This document shows positions 1 through 10,873 of a DNA stretch of 64,000 nt, in pieces. Within the stretch, counting starts at the first letter, position 1. Every line of letters starts with the position of its first letter. The stretch covers positions 930,001 to 994,000 of the forward strand of contig WACJ01000069.1 in assembly GCA_008973525.1 (NCBI GenBank), in the 5' to 3' direction. This DNA is from Stenopsyche tienmushanensis (Eukaryota; Arthropoda; Insecta; Trichoptera; Stenopsychidae). The notes beneath the pieces are model-generated. The model ran no database searches and was not told the DNA's origin. It saw only the letters and a list, made by a program, of their open reading frames with translations. The translations under genes were made by a program, and so were the position numbers.

Positions 1-927
1 ATCTGGATACAATTAAAAATCAATTGAAAAACATTTATTTTTACAAGCATTTAGGAGGGTGGTTTTCATATATTTTGCTATTTTAAATATATATTTCATT
101 AAATAGTGAATAAAATATCGAATGATACAAGGTCACAGTATTGAAGAACACCATAATCCGCCAAATAAAAAAGAAAATATTGTTTATATTATTAAGGAGC
201 TCAATGCCAAATCACGAATTGACTATGAATGGAGCTAATGTTAAAGTCGTTTTGTTGAATGGTGGAATTTTTCCGGTATAGGAAATACATTTTCTTTATG
301 GCGTGTTGCTGATAAATGTGATTCGTTCTTGAAAACTTCCATGGTAATGGAAAGCGGTCTTAATATGTACATAGAATTTTATAGCATTTTTTGCCGTGCG
401 GCATTGAATTTAGCCTAATTCATTCCTCGATAATGAAAAGAAAAGCATAAAAAAGTGTGGCGTTTCTAGAAACTAATGGTATCTGCTCTAAATTGTACGA
501 ATTGTTTCTTAACGTTGATTAATCGGCGGTCTAAGTATACTACATGGTACAACAATATAAAGATATTATAATGAGGTATACTAAAAATTTTAATACGCTG
601 TTGGAACAAAGATATATTTCGTACACAAAGAAAATTTTTTTATTTACCATTTGCAACAATATATACAATTTATATGCAAAACTAATTTTTTAATACAAAA
701 AAAATTGCATTATTAATTTATTTAAAAAGTATATGAAGACATTAAAAAAATGTTCTCGGACTTGTATATAATAACTTATTTTAGTGTGTGATTTCACTGT
801 GGAGCTAAGAACGCACACCAAATTACTACGCTATGGGGATTGCATGAATTTAATATTAATTTGATTGATTTTCATGGACCTAAAACATGCCATGAAGGCT
901 AATTATTTATTATCTTGTCTTATAAAA
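1..927. other. A+T-rich intergenic DNA, no gene seen
   Basis: No open frame, RNA gene or recognisable repeat was found here. The last part (about 560-760) is especially A+T-rich, with several poly-A and poly-T runs. It forms the 5' flank of the first tRNA-Phe gene. Confidence 0.6.
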
Positions 928-1000
928 GCCGAAATAGCTCAGTTGGGAGAGCGTTAGACTGAAGATCTAAAGGTCCCCGGTTCAATCCCGGGTTTCGGCA
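928..1000 (+). tRNA. tRNA-Phe (anticodon GAA), copy 1
   Basis: This is a 73-nt gene that folds as a complete cloverleaf. The 7-bp acceptor stem is GCCGAAA with TTTCGGC, followed by discriminator A at 1000. The D arm is GCTC/GAGC, the anticodon stem TTAGA/TCTAA has loop CTGAAGA, and the T stem CCCGG/CCGGG is perfectly paired. The anticodon GAA (961-963) reads phenylalanine codons UUC and UUU. The A box (TAGCTCAGTTGG) and B box (GGTTCAATCCC) are intact, and a TTTTT run at 1005-1009 would terminate RNA polymerase III. There is no intron and CCA is not encoded, as expected in eukaryotes. A TTAA-A mobile element begins about a dozen bases after the gene. Confidence 0.97.
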
Positions 1001-1011
1001 AGAATTTTTAT

Positions 1012-1443
1012 TAAAATTTATTATGTCCACCACTTATCATCTATACAAATCCACTTATCTGTCAGGACAGTTGCAGCGTGTATGAAGCTTGTACATAAAT
1101 AAATAAACACTGTCGATAGTACACAATATTCGGTCATTTATTCAAGTAAACATAAACAATACACTCAAAATCGATTCATTATATCATTCACATATCATTA
1201 TTAGTCGATAAATTTGGGTTAACGATCTATACAATCGTAAGATGTACGCAAAATACTCTCTCCGTCTTTGTCTTCCATTTACAATCTCCGACCTGCAAGA
1301 TACTCTCTCCATCTCTGTTTCTCTTCAAACTCAACGTCCAAGACACTCTCCGCCTCTGTCAGTCTTCGTGTTCAACGTGTAAGAATGCTCTTTCTGAACC
1401 ACTGGAATTCACTCGCAAATACGCGACCGTATTACTATACCAG
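1012..1443 (+). mobile_element. TTAA-A family element, short form, 5' truncated
   Basis: This matches the inverse complement of the complete short copy at 44248-44634. It shares the segment around CCACTTATC, the block AATAAACACTGTCGATAG, the block TCGATAAATTTGGG, a run of pyrimidine-rich CTCTCT/CTGTCT tandem units, and the terminal GAATTC..CGCAAATACGCGAC segment. The 5' end is lost just beside the tRNA-Phe gene terminator. The 3' end is degenerate (ACTATACC where CTCAAAAGG is expected), so no TTAA pair is visible. It is a non-coding, non-autonomous element. Confidence 0.75.
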
Positions 1444-1460
1444 ACATTCAATCATCTGAA

Positions 1461-1547
1461 GTCATCAATGGACCAATAACGATCACTGTCTGTAGTCCTC
1501 TTTAGTTTTACAATCGGCGATATATCGTTGCTTAGCTTCCAGAGATA
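1461..1547 (+). repeat. Dispersed ~88-bp repeat (family E), copy 1
   Basis: This stretch from GTCATCAATGGA to about CCAGAG recurs with a few differences at 15481-15571. Both copies contain GATATATCGTTGCTTAG. The class is unknown. Here it directly follows a TTAA-A element; at 15.5 kb it does not, so it is a separate repeat. Confidence 0.75.
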
Positions 1548-1772
1548 AATATATTTAATTAAATCTTAGCTTTTAAATGCAAATATATTTAAAACCTTTT
1601 TGAATTAATTTTCGTAACGCCCATCGTAACAATACTTGTCTGTCTGTTTCTGATTTATGTTATTTTTATATGAACTATGACAGGGGAGAATATATCAATA
1701 AAATTATTTTCTATTTTAAAAATGAACATTTAAGAGAATAAAATTGTGCAAAAACCATACAAAATCGCAATA

Positions 1773-1845
1773 GCCGAAATAGCTCAGCTGGGAGAGCGTT
1801 AGACTGAAGATCTAAAGGTCCCCGGTTCAATCCCGGGTTTCGGCA
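1773..1845 (+). tRNA. tRNA-Phe (anticodon GAA), copy 2
   Basis: This 73-nt gene is identical to copy 1 except for C instead of T in the D loop at 1788 (AGCTCAGCTGGG). All stems pair perfectly and discriminator A is present at 1845. The anticodon is GAA. The A and B boxes are intact, and TTTT at 1851-1854 is the likely terminator. It lies on the same strand as copy 1, 772 bp downstream, but the flanks of the two genes do not resemble each other. They are therefore not an obvious recent tandem duplication. Confidence 0.97.
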
Positions 1846-4800
1846 ATTGATTTTCTAGTATACTAACATTTTTTTGTAGATAGTGGATATTTGTATACTA
1901 TTTTTTAATATAATATCTAAAAAAATTACTATAGCGGACAAAATTTAATCATTAAGTGCGTGCCACCCACCCGCATAGACAAAATAGTAAGTTATAATTT
2001 TGACATGCGTGCAACTCGGTCGTTAATTAATTGATTAATATCAATCATGTTATTAATATTTCGACCAAAATCAATTTATGGCCATACGGAATCCTATGCC
2101 ACATATCTTGATGTTGATTTTAATATTTTGTGAAGCATTTTTGAGGTGATTTCGGAGTCGCTAGCAGAGCGAGCTGAAATCGTAGCAAGTGTCTGTTAGA
2201 ATGTCAGGTGGCATATAGAACATGAACTTATTTGACTGTGCGAAAGTTCTATAATACCTGGCACGCACATGGACATTCCCAGTGTGGTTTTTTAACCTGG
2301 CGAAACAAAGGGACCGCAAAGTTTGTCGAAGGAAGCGGGTGAGCGACCCGGGCACGTATGAATGCCACTGGGGTAAATCGATACTTAGGGGGCGGGATTA
2401 CTATGTATCTGGGTTAAGGGATGCGTGCCTGACCGGGCCGAGTTTGACTCCAACACTACCAATCTATAAAAATACATCATCTTAAATACCGGATTATTGG
2501 GGATTGACGACACCCGACCTTCCGGGTTGACCCTTGACAATCTTGCTACATTAACGCCGGACTGACACCTATGATTTCCTGAAAAGATTTAGGAACGCAA
2601 ATGATTCGAAATGTCCCTATGAAGGGCCTCAAATCATTGATGTAGATATATTTTTATGCAAAATGTAACATCATTAATAGATGAAGATTAAATTATTCCA
2701 GTCAATCAAGATTTATTATGAAATACTGCAAAATATTGATACTTTTAATCTCCAAATTTTTTAGCACAGGGAATTTTTTATTCCATATTCTGAACTTCAT
2801 TTCGAAATTGGATAATGTGTAGTTCCTTTTCCTTAAGGATCGACTTACTTAACAGTTCTAAAATTTCTGCTAAATAAGCTACTCAAGTTCATGTTTTCAT
2901 TGCATTGGCAGAAACTAGTTGATATCGTCTTTAAACGAAAAGATATCATTCGCAAATCTCAAAGTTGTTTTTACTCGGAAGTCTTTCAGATAAAAAAAAA
3001 CATTTTTTCCATAATATTACGACATTTATAATACAGATTGCCCAAGTCGATCACAGAATATGTGTTTTGGAGTAGGGCGCGATTAACGAGGGATCGCGAT
3101 TAACAAGGGAATATTAATTAATAATTTAGTTTTATGATGTAAAAAATAATCTAATGTTCTTCGCTTGGCCTATCTATTTTTATTACGTTAAATTTGTCAA
3201 TAGCTGTTGAAGAATCCGTTTTAAACCCCCTTTTTTATATAACGATTCCATGATTTTTGCATACATACAATCAAAGATGCATTGCATCTTTATGTTTAAA
3301 ATCTTAAATTTGATCTTCCCATTTTTATGTCTATGATTTACTTGAGTCTATTTTTTTTAATAGTTTCACCCCTCATTTCTGAGGGTAGTGATTTCAGGAA
3401 ATCTCGTGGGATAGGGGTGTTTTTATATGGTGGTTTTTTGCTTATCTCTTTACACACAGTAGATGTGGTATCAAATAAGTAAATATTATCACTTAATGGT
3501 GTACAAATGTCAGTCGCTGCCTCAAATTATTGGCAGACTTTATTTTTTGATTAAATATGGTTGAATTGATTGTTGGCAAAATGCTTGGTGGTAAACATCG
3601 TTTCATCGAAAAACAAAGCTTGGGACAACCTAATTTGCATCCAAGTGCTTCAGTGTCTTTATCCTTTTAAACCAATGTCCCAAATTTTTGCATCGTTGGA
3701 TTTGGGTCAAAATCTTCTTTATAAGGGTGCAAAAACTAATTCACTGTATTAATACGCGACCGTATTAATTATGGACGCTTACTTTTTTAAACCCTAAAAT
3801 TATAGTATTTAAATCATTTTATTATTTTAGTATTGCATTATAAAAATATAAAAATATATAAATGATATTTGGCTGGATCTGTATTGTGAGACATTGGATA
3901 GGGACGTCGAGGGAATCACACGGAAAAAAAGCTGATGTCGCTGTATCGCTGACCTGATAAAGGATAGAGGAAAAAGGGATGAAATTAATGAGGGATGATA
4001 TCGACTCGAAATTGTGCGAATTTAGAAAGCGACACACAAAAAAATGACACGCTCTATACACACACACGAGTATAATATATATACATATCTAAATATGGCC
4101 TGATTGTATGATTATGCTAATGGTACAGGATAACTGGTAGCTTGTCGAAGAAGATGTCATATAGAATGTATCGTAAATCTTATCCTGACGACGGTGGACA
4201 ATCGAAAAGATATCTGCGTCGCCGTTAAAAGGGATCAAGGCTTTATGGGAATTTATTACTGAGGGGGTTCAAATTTGTCCTGATTTTGCTCTAAATAAAT
4301 AGAACAAAAAGAGAGTCCATCCCGGACACGGTGTATTACATAATGGGTTCCAAACTTCGATATCCATCTTTCAATTAATATGAAAGCAAAATATTTGGCT
4401 CACGTATCTAATATCGAACCAATCAATATTTACTTAAGCGCTCTCGACCTATATTCAACTTTCGAAGCATTTTAACAGCTATTTTATGGAAAGCATTTTG
4501 GGAGTATAACAAGCCAATCGGAGTATACAATTATGAGTAGATCCCATAAAATTCCTATGAAAAAAAAAAGCATTTGATATCAGATAGCGCATTAATGTGT
4601 ATAGGAATAACGCTTTAATTTTACGACTGAAAGCCGGTAGTCGACGATTTCCTTAAATAGTATACATTTACGAGGCGTCTTTTGTTTGAGACGCTATCAA
4701 ATGATGACATCGCATATTATGGTAATAGAATGGCGTTTCTATTTATCGAAATGCTCATGTGAGACGTTATGTCTTTCCTATGGCGGTATCAGATTTCATC

Positions 4801-5025
4801 TGTAACAAAATAGTCGACGCCGAAGAAGAAACGAGACGTATAAGCGTGATTTTCGGAAGATGCCAAATTTGGACTTAGTCACGAGTAGAAATATTATATT
4901 AAGGCCCATGACTGACATCATGAATTAAATGATGAATTTGAATTGTTGCTGAAGATGGATTTATGATGTTCCAAAATAAATGCGTGGGTGAATATATGTT
5001 ATAAATGGGTGGGTGAAAAAGTATG
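1846..5025. other. Intergenic DNA with one G+C-richer island
   Basis: No gene could be supported. A G+C-richer island spans about 2130-2560, containing GGGGGCGGGATTACT and CCCGACCTTCCGGGTTG. It differs in composition from its surroundings and may be an old transposon or a unique sequence. Around 3060-3110 a short direct duplication of GCGATTAAC(G/A)AGGGA occurs. The rest is A+T-rich and featureless to the eye. Confidence 0.5.
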
Positions 5026-5098
5026 TGCCGAAACCCGGGATTGAACCGGGGACCTTTAGATCTTCAGTCTAACGCTCTCCCAACTGAGCTATTTCGGC
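5026..5098 (-). tRNA. tRNA-Phe (anticodon GAA), copy 3
   Basis: Read on the minus strand, this 73-nt gene is identical to copy 1. It has the same acceptor, D, anticodon (GAA) and T arms, with discriminator A at 5026. Five A residues at 5016-5020 give a TTTTT terminator on the transcribed strand. It is the promoter-distal member of a same-strand pair with 5757-5829, separated by 658 bp. Confidence 0.97.
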
Positions 5099-5756
5099 TG
5101 TTGTTGTTGTATTATTCACGGATTCTTCATAATTAAATATCTATGCAAAAAAATTCAATTTCAACAAATAAATATGAGGAAAAATATTGATCACGTTAAT
5201 TAATCTAAATTTTGAGATATAAAATAGACAAGCTTATTATTCGACGTTTTTCACTTTCTATGGGGATGAAAATATAAAAATTATATTTGCATTAAATAGG
5301 TAAGATTACATTGAATTATTAGTAACATTCATATCAAGGTTTTTTAAACAGATTAAACAAAATTAACAAGAATTTCATTTGAACATTAAAAGAATGCTCT
5401 TTTCAAAGGGCAGTTAAATAGTTTTTAGCATGTGTATTTGCTTTTATACTAAATACTTTATAGTTCGATGTGTTATTGTATATTGCCAAAATCCATTAAA
5501 TATAAATTTATGACTCTCTTAGACTAATAAAAATATTTAAATGGAATTTTAAGGAACTCATTGCTATATTGCTGTAAAAATTATATAACTTATGCTTAAT
5601 TTTTTTCTGGATTCTCATACTGTTATTGGTTCAATGAACAATTTTCAAGAGCAACAAATCTATTTTCATCAATATCATAATTCAATGCTTAATTTTGTAT
5701 GGAATAGGAAATAAATTTCGCCATTCTAAGAATAACAGATTTTGACAAAAAGAACT

Positions 5757-5829
5757 TGCCGAAACCCGGGATTGAACCGGGGACCTTTAGATCTTCAGTC
5801 TAACGCTCTCCCAACTGAGCTATTTCGGC
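5757..5829 (-). tRNA. tRNA-Phe (anticodon GAA), copy 4
   Basis: This is a 73-nt minus-strand gene identical to copy 1, with perfect stems and intact A and B boxes. The terminator is the A5 run at 5747-5751 (TTTTT on the minus strand). It is paired with 5026-5098 inside the duplicated segment. The first bases of the 3' trailer (AAGTTCTTTTTGTCAAAATC on the minus strand) are the same as at 46533, confirming the duplication. Confidence 0.97.
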
Positions 5830-6025
5830 TGCTGGAACTTCAATTACATATGAAACATTCCATTGTATAATATTATAAAAGTAAGATCAATCACACATTG
5901 GAACTCATTATAAATATCTTTCATAATTAGTTTTTTTAAGATTTCAGATTATATGCAAATATATTGAGTTTATGTATTTAAATCATTCATCAAATATAGA
6001 AATAAATCTGCCAACATCAAATGGG

Positions 6026-6613
6026 TGTACATCCCTAGACGAAGAAATCCCGTAGTGTCAGATCTTGAGACCGTGCAAGCCACGGAATAGGCCACGTCCC
6101 ATTACTTACTTACTTAGGGTGCCTCCTGCAGCCCTATAAGAGAGCTCCTGTCGCGATTTTCGTCTGTCCTGGGCCTCCTCACTCCAATTTCCCAGGCCCA
6201 GACCTGCGGCGTCTTTTTTGACCTGTTCAGCCCAGCACAGACGAAGTCTTTCGACGGGTCTACTGCCATTCGGCCCCGAATTCAAAATGCTTCGAGGGAC
6301 TCTATTCGACGGCATCCGTGCCACATGGCCTGCCCACTAGAGTCGACGGGTTCTAACGAAGCTTGTTATTGACGCTTCGTCATACATGTCCATGACCTCA
6401 CAATGTGACTTCATGACCTCGGCGCCAGAAGTCTCGTCCCGGAGGGGTTCGAATTTTTTTAAAAATATTTTTCTTTCGAAACGCACGTCCCCAGGCAAAA
6501 AAATCTAGTGGTGTCAGGTCTGGAGACCGTACGAGTCACGGAATAGGGTACATCCCTAGACAAAGAAATCCAGTGGTGTCAGGTTGGGAGACCGTGCGAG
6601 CCACGGAATAGGG
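6026..6613 (+). repeat. 65-bp tandem-unit repeat, three units split by a LINE fragment
   Basis: Units of the form CATCCCTAGACAAAGAAATC..GTGGTGTCAGGTCTGGAGACCGTGCGAGCCACGGAATAGGG occur at about 6026-6100 and as two adjacent units at about 6483-6613. The TCCC landmarks of the adjacent pair are 65 bp apart (6488 and 6553). Read on the minus strand, one frame gives a motif like SPDLTPLDFFVWG, which resembles the last catalytic segment of Tc1/mariner-type transposases. An RTE-like LINE tail (6106-6430) separates the first unit from the other two. Confidence 0.75.
6106..6430 (-). pseudogene. RTE-like LINE, C-terminal tail of reverse transcriptase ORF (fragment)
   Basis: On the minus strand the frame reads ITSFVRTRRL, stop, WAGHVARMPSNRVPRSIL, and later a tail with CWAEQVKKDA, NWSEEAQDR and SYRAA. 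This matches the usual pattern at the very C-terminus of arthropod RTE-type endonuclease/reverse-transcriptase proteins: RRLRWAGHVARM, then GRPRxRWxDxVxxD, then NWxxxAxDRxxWRxL. The in-frame stop before WAGHVARM shows it is inactive. The frame ends at a TAA inside TAAGTAAGTAAG (about 6102-6114 on the plus strand), a short tandem tail typical of RTE 3' ends. Only about 100 codons remain, a 5'-truncated insertion. It lies among 65-bp repeat units. Confidence 0.8.
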
Positions 6614-6929
6614 CTGCCAAAATAATTAATTTACACGACAGAGGTGCCCACAAAAGAAATCCTAATTGAAGGAATAAGGGCCATATTTGCAAAAATGAAG
6701 AGGAAATGCTTCTTCAGACAACTACAGTTGAAATAAGAAAAAGGTGTAATGCGTACATACGAAGTAGAGGTGGCTAATTTGAACAAATTTTGTAAATACA
6801 TTCAAAAAAAACATCTTAAGCATAAAACGTACTTTCTTAGCCCTGACCCTGGCAAATTGGTACCTCTTCAAGTTTAACGACTTATTGAATGTTTTGTATG
6901 ACATGTAGCATATCGTTAGAAAGGGTATC

Positions 6930-7207
6930 AACTAGAGATATTTAAAAAAATTGCAAAAAATGATAACTTATTTAGATGAAAAATACGTTGCAAAATACAA
7001 AACAGTTATTTCGTGCTATTAAAATAAAATCACAGATAAAAAAGTTATGACGGTTTAAAGATGAAATTTTGGGTATTTTTTCAAAATGTCGAAAAAAATT
7101 CTGTATTGACAACCCTAATATTTAGGACACATGGCCTGTGTAAAACGTAGAAAAAGACCCCCCTAACTCCCAAAACAAAATTGTCGATCCATATGCCAAA
7201 CACACTG
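6930..7207 (+). mobile_element. Tc1/mariner-like element with long inverted repeats, right arm
   Basis: This matches the right arm of the element at 33738-35810 (35575-35808) and, inverted, its left arm. Shared segments are AAAAAAGTTATGACGGTTTA, TATTTTTTCAAAATGT and a terminus of CGATCCATATGCCAAACACACTG. It ends at 7207, followed by TA (7208-7209), the usual target dinucleotide. Upstream (6600-6660) the sequence GCTGCCAAAATAATTAATTTACACGACAG also occurs, inverted, inside the element at 53236-53800. The left end is not recognisable. Confidence 0.65.
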
Positions 7208-7209
7208 TA

Positions 7210-9820
7210 TTATTGTGTATGCAATGATACCTTGATACCAATTTCAAAATATTTTGTTAATACTTAATAGATAAGTAATATGTTTATTTTTTAATTCAAT
7301 AATTTTTTCTTAACCCTTATCAAATTATCCTAAATTGGCTCGACATTCTTTGCTTAGGTACAGTTTTTTCAATCAGTATTAAAAGGACAAATAAGTTTTG
7401 AGCGAAGAATGCATAAAATATTTATATTTTAACCCTCTCAATGAGGTAGTTGAAAGTTTGTAAATATCATATATTCTGATTAATTTTACCCAAATGTCTA
7501 GAAATTAATTGAATGCTCATTGATATCGATTTTGTGAAGAATTTAAGGATGATATTTCGTTTCTTAGCGTACGTGTACAAAGGCAATCAACGCGTTCGAA
7601 TTCATGTTGCTCAACAGCCAAATGGCTTCCATTAAAAAATATACCAAAGCCTTATACCAACAACACAAAATTAATGCGTATTTAATTATTTACATTCTTT
7701 ATTTAGATTTATGTTTGTTTATCTCGCATGTAAATCGATAAGCATTGTATAATTTTCAATTATCCACAGTTCCCGCGGGAGCAAAAACTTGTCCAATCTT
7801 CTCGCGGACATCGGCCAAGATCGCCGCGTTTTGACACACAAACGCTAGGAAATAATAAAGCATATTTATTATGATGCATCGACGTTTATGTGTAAAATAA
7901 GCACATTCGGCCGAAACCAGAATAATTTATGTCCGCGTATGAATATTTATGAGCCAAAACTGTAATGATTAAATTTCACAGCGAACGATTCTTGGTAGCC
8001 GTAATTTCTTTAATTTATGCAGCAATTACCAATTTTATAAAGTCCCATTTCGAACTGTTCGTGTTGGCATATTTTCGACGATGTTGCGGTTCCGGTGCAA
8101 TTCTTCTTCCCGCTGCTAATCTGATCATGTCTTTGGCGGTTGTCTGCATTCGGGTGCGTGTCCAATTCTCGGAAGAATTCTCAACATAAATGTCGATGCT
8201 GTATTCATAATTAATTACGTATTTTAGTAACGATTGCGTGCTTTAGATGAATCGATCTAACAAGTGGTCAATGGCCTATTAGATATATGGTATTCGCGCC
8301 ATATAAATTCAGTAAGGCATGTGCCATTTCAAATTAGCTCGTCGACTTTTCACAGAAGTCGATTGAAATATTCTGAATGCTTTAAAGTTTTTCGATTATA
8401 AATCACATTTGTCACAAGAAAATAGATTAACTTTATGTATCTACAGTATTCTCGATTATCTGGGTGCAGATTGTCTGGTTTGCGGATTATTCATTCATTC
8501 ATTCAGACGCACACATCAACAGAACATGAGGTGTTATATACACAGGTCAAGATAAACCCCTCAAAGAGGTAAAACACAGCGCTGTGTCCGAATTCCAGTG
8601 ATTCAGAAAGCATTACGATGTCATTGTTAGTCATCATCATTTTCCTTGTTTTCTTCTCGATCCTTCACATTTATATAATATATTTGAGATCTGTGAATGA
8701 TTACTATAAAAACGAGGTTGAGCAGTTTGATGGACGTTTTTCTGATTGCAATATATATCCAAGAAATGCTTTAATACAAGCAACGATCATGTTATCGCTC
8801 TAATGTTGAATAAGTTGAGAATTAATTTTAAATGTGGATTCAGTACGATCAACATGGATAAATCTAGATGTAAAATTGTTGACATTAGCTTGATCTTGTT
8901 AGAACTGTTGTGTAAATAGGAAATGCTTTATCCAAGGCATTTATATTTTTTGTGATAATATTCAACTTAGAGAACTAGTATTTACTGTAACATGGTGGCG
9001 TTAAGCGTTGTGTCAGTCATGGATTGCACAACATAATACCGTAAATATTGCTGCAGTCAATTGCATAATATGAATGCAGTTTAAAAGATGCAAATTTTTA
9101 GTATAATGTAATTTAAACAAGCTGAAATACAAACTTAGACGGGAATGTCAGCAATATATTTTGTTATCGTGTGTTCGCATTATATAATATTAAATTATGG
9201 CTGTCAAGAAAGTGTATTATACACGATAGTATTTTATGAACGCATATCTATGCCACAACAGTTGAAATTCCAGTTTAATATTTGTATATCGGGATGTCAG
9301 GATACCGAGGAATTTAATTCCGATATTTTGAAATTCATCCAACATGCCGATGGATGAATTTATTTCCGTTGAAGATTTTGCAAACTCTTTTCATAACAGG
9401 GAGCGAAATCCGCAAAGATTTTCCGAACTTCAACCCTATGCGGAAACTACAGGTTGCATGATGAACGCATGAAGAAATTTTGAAGATTTTTCTTCGCGAA
9501 ACTTTGGCGATACTTTAGCCCCTAAATGAGGCGTGAAATGCCCGAGGCTGTATTTCACACCGGGACCCGTTCCGGGAACCCTATGGGGAGGAAAATTAAC
9601 ATGCGAAACGCAGAGGCCTTGGTCATTTTCCGAATTATTTTTCATATTGCGAGGGACCATTTAAATATATTTCACCTCTTTGCCGAAAATAGGCCCCTAA
9701 TGGGGGCCCCTGTGAAATAATTGCGTAATGCGTCCCGACCTTTGGGTCCCGGATCCTTCGGGTGCGCTCATTTTTTGCGACGCCCAAATCGGAAGCCCTT
9801 TTTATTAAAATTTTCCATCT
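7210..9820. other. Intergenic DNA, mostly unique-looking
   Basis: No gene is supported. About 7560-8330 is of more balanced composition (for example TTCCCGCGGGAGCAAAAACT, TTCGGCCGAAACCAG), without repeats that I could match. It could be conserved regulatory DNA. A short relic of the TTAA-A family lies at about 8571-8611 (ACACAGCGCTGTGT followed by CCGAATTCCAGTGATTCAG). About 9400-9790 is another G+C-richer stretch of unknown nature, with CCGGGACCCGTTCCGGGAA and CCTTTGGGTCCCGGATCC. Confidence 0.5.
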
Positions 9821-10030
9821 CAGTGGTTCTTAAACCGATCAATTTTATTGACGTGTAATTATGGACGACCTTTGGTCGGAGTCGAATATATGCTTAAAGG
9901 AAATACGATTTCGAAAGTCAAAGAATGAAGAGTAAACAACTTCCGATGAATAAGTGGTGGATTTTTCATTTATGAACACGATTGGTTCCAAAACTCATTT
10001 TAAATTCCAGGGTAATATTAAGAACCCCTC
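9821..10030. mobile_element. Probable hAT-type MITE
   Basis: The left end is CAGTGGTTCTTAAACC, a typical hAT terminal sequence. The right end read inverted is GAGGGGTTCTTAATATTACC. The similarity continues inward (AATTTTATTGACG against AATTTAAAATGAG). The 210-bp interior is non-coding. I could not find a matching 8-bp target duplication (TTCCATCT on the left, GGATTTAT on the right), so the right boundary is uncertain. Confidence 0.4.
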
Positions 10031-10750
10031 GGATTTATAATTTAATAATTCGCTTTTTCATCAAATATTCACAATCATTCAATGAGAGCTAAAAGTTAGG
10101 GCAAATCATGCCATATTGACAGGTTATATGGCAAATAAAATATTTGTAGAAATACTGCCTCAAAAATATATCATTAGTACAAAAACCGCTTGGGATGATA
10201 TTTTTACCTATTCGAGAGGATAGAATTACTCCAGCTTGTTATTATTTCAAACATGGCCATTGAGTTTTATGTAAAATATCTTGCTAGTTTGTATGGTAAC
10301 TTTACACGCGCTAAAAGGTTAACAACCCTGTTGTGAAATTTTGTGATTTTATATATATTTAGATAGTATATTGGATTAATTTGAACTAGAAACTAGTTTC
10401 TTTAATAAAAATGGACTGAATTATTTTTCACTGTAAAAGCATTCCAGGATTATTAGATTCCAGAGGAATAGACCTACATCAATATTCATCCGATTTAAAT
10501 GAGATCTTGTAATTCCGAGCACGTTTCCCATAGGATGAAATTATTGCGGATTTCTCGCAACAAAGAGATGAAATAAAATGGATGGAAATACATTTTTCGT
10601 TTTAAAAAAAAATACATAAAAATTGTCCGGCTGCGTTTTAGTTTCGTTGCATCCCCTACTGCAAGTGTATTGGGGTTCAAAAGGGAGCGCTGCAGACAAG
10701 AGACCCTGATTGGTTTAGTTAACAGACGGGACTGTTTTTGATCCCCACAG

Positions 10751-10873
10751 AACGTGACTGGAATCGGGCTCAGCACCCCTGCAAGCATCTATCTGGTTGG
10801 GACTTTTTCTTATCATTGGTCGTCTCTAATATTCCATACGAACCTGGTCGACCTCACCCTTCCATCACCATCG
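10751..10873 (+). CDS. Candidate internal exon, unknown protein
   Basis: A good splice acceptor (CTGTTTTTGATCCCCACAG, ending at 10750) precedes this stretch, and a near-consensus donor (CG|GTAAGT at 10873/10874) follows it. The 123 bp between are 41 whole codons, open in the first frame (NVTGIGLSTP... to ...LTLPSPS). Composition is noticeably richer in G+C than the surroundings. A second frame is also open, so the coding frame is not certain. I recognise no domain. It could be an exon of a gene whose other exons lie outside the window, an exon of a non-coding RNA, or chance. Confidence 0.28.

Larger units (their letters stand above)
5026..5829. repeat. Segmental duplication copy 1 (contains two tRNA-Phe genes)
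   Basis: This ~800-bp segment aligns in the same orientation with 45805-46605. Each copy has a minus-strand tRNA-Phe at each end. The spacers share long stretches, for example GGATTCTTCATAATTAAATA, TTTTTTTCTGGATTCTCATA and GGAATAGGAAATAAATTTCG. Copy 1 has about 50 bp near 5345-5395 that copy 2 lacks, and copy 2 has about 25 extra bp before GTATGGAATAGG. Beyond the outer tRNAs the flanks differ. Confidence 0.9.
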
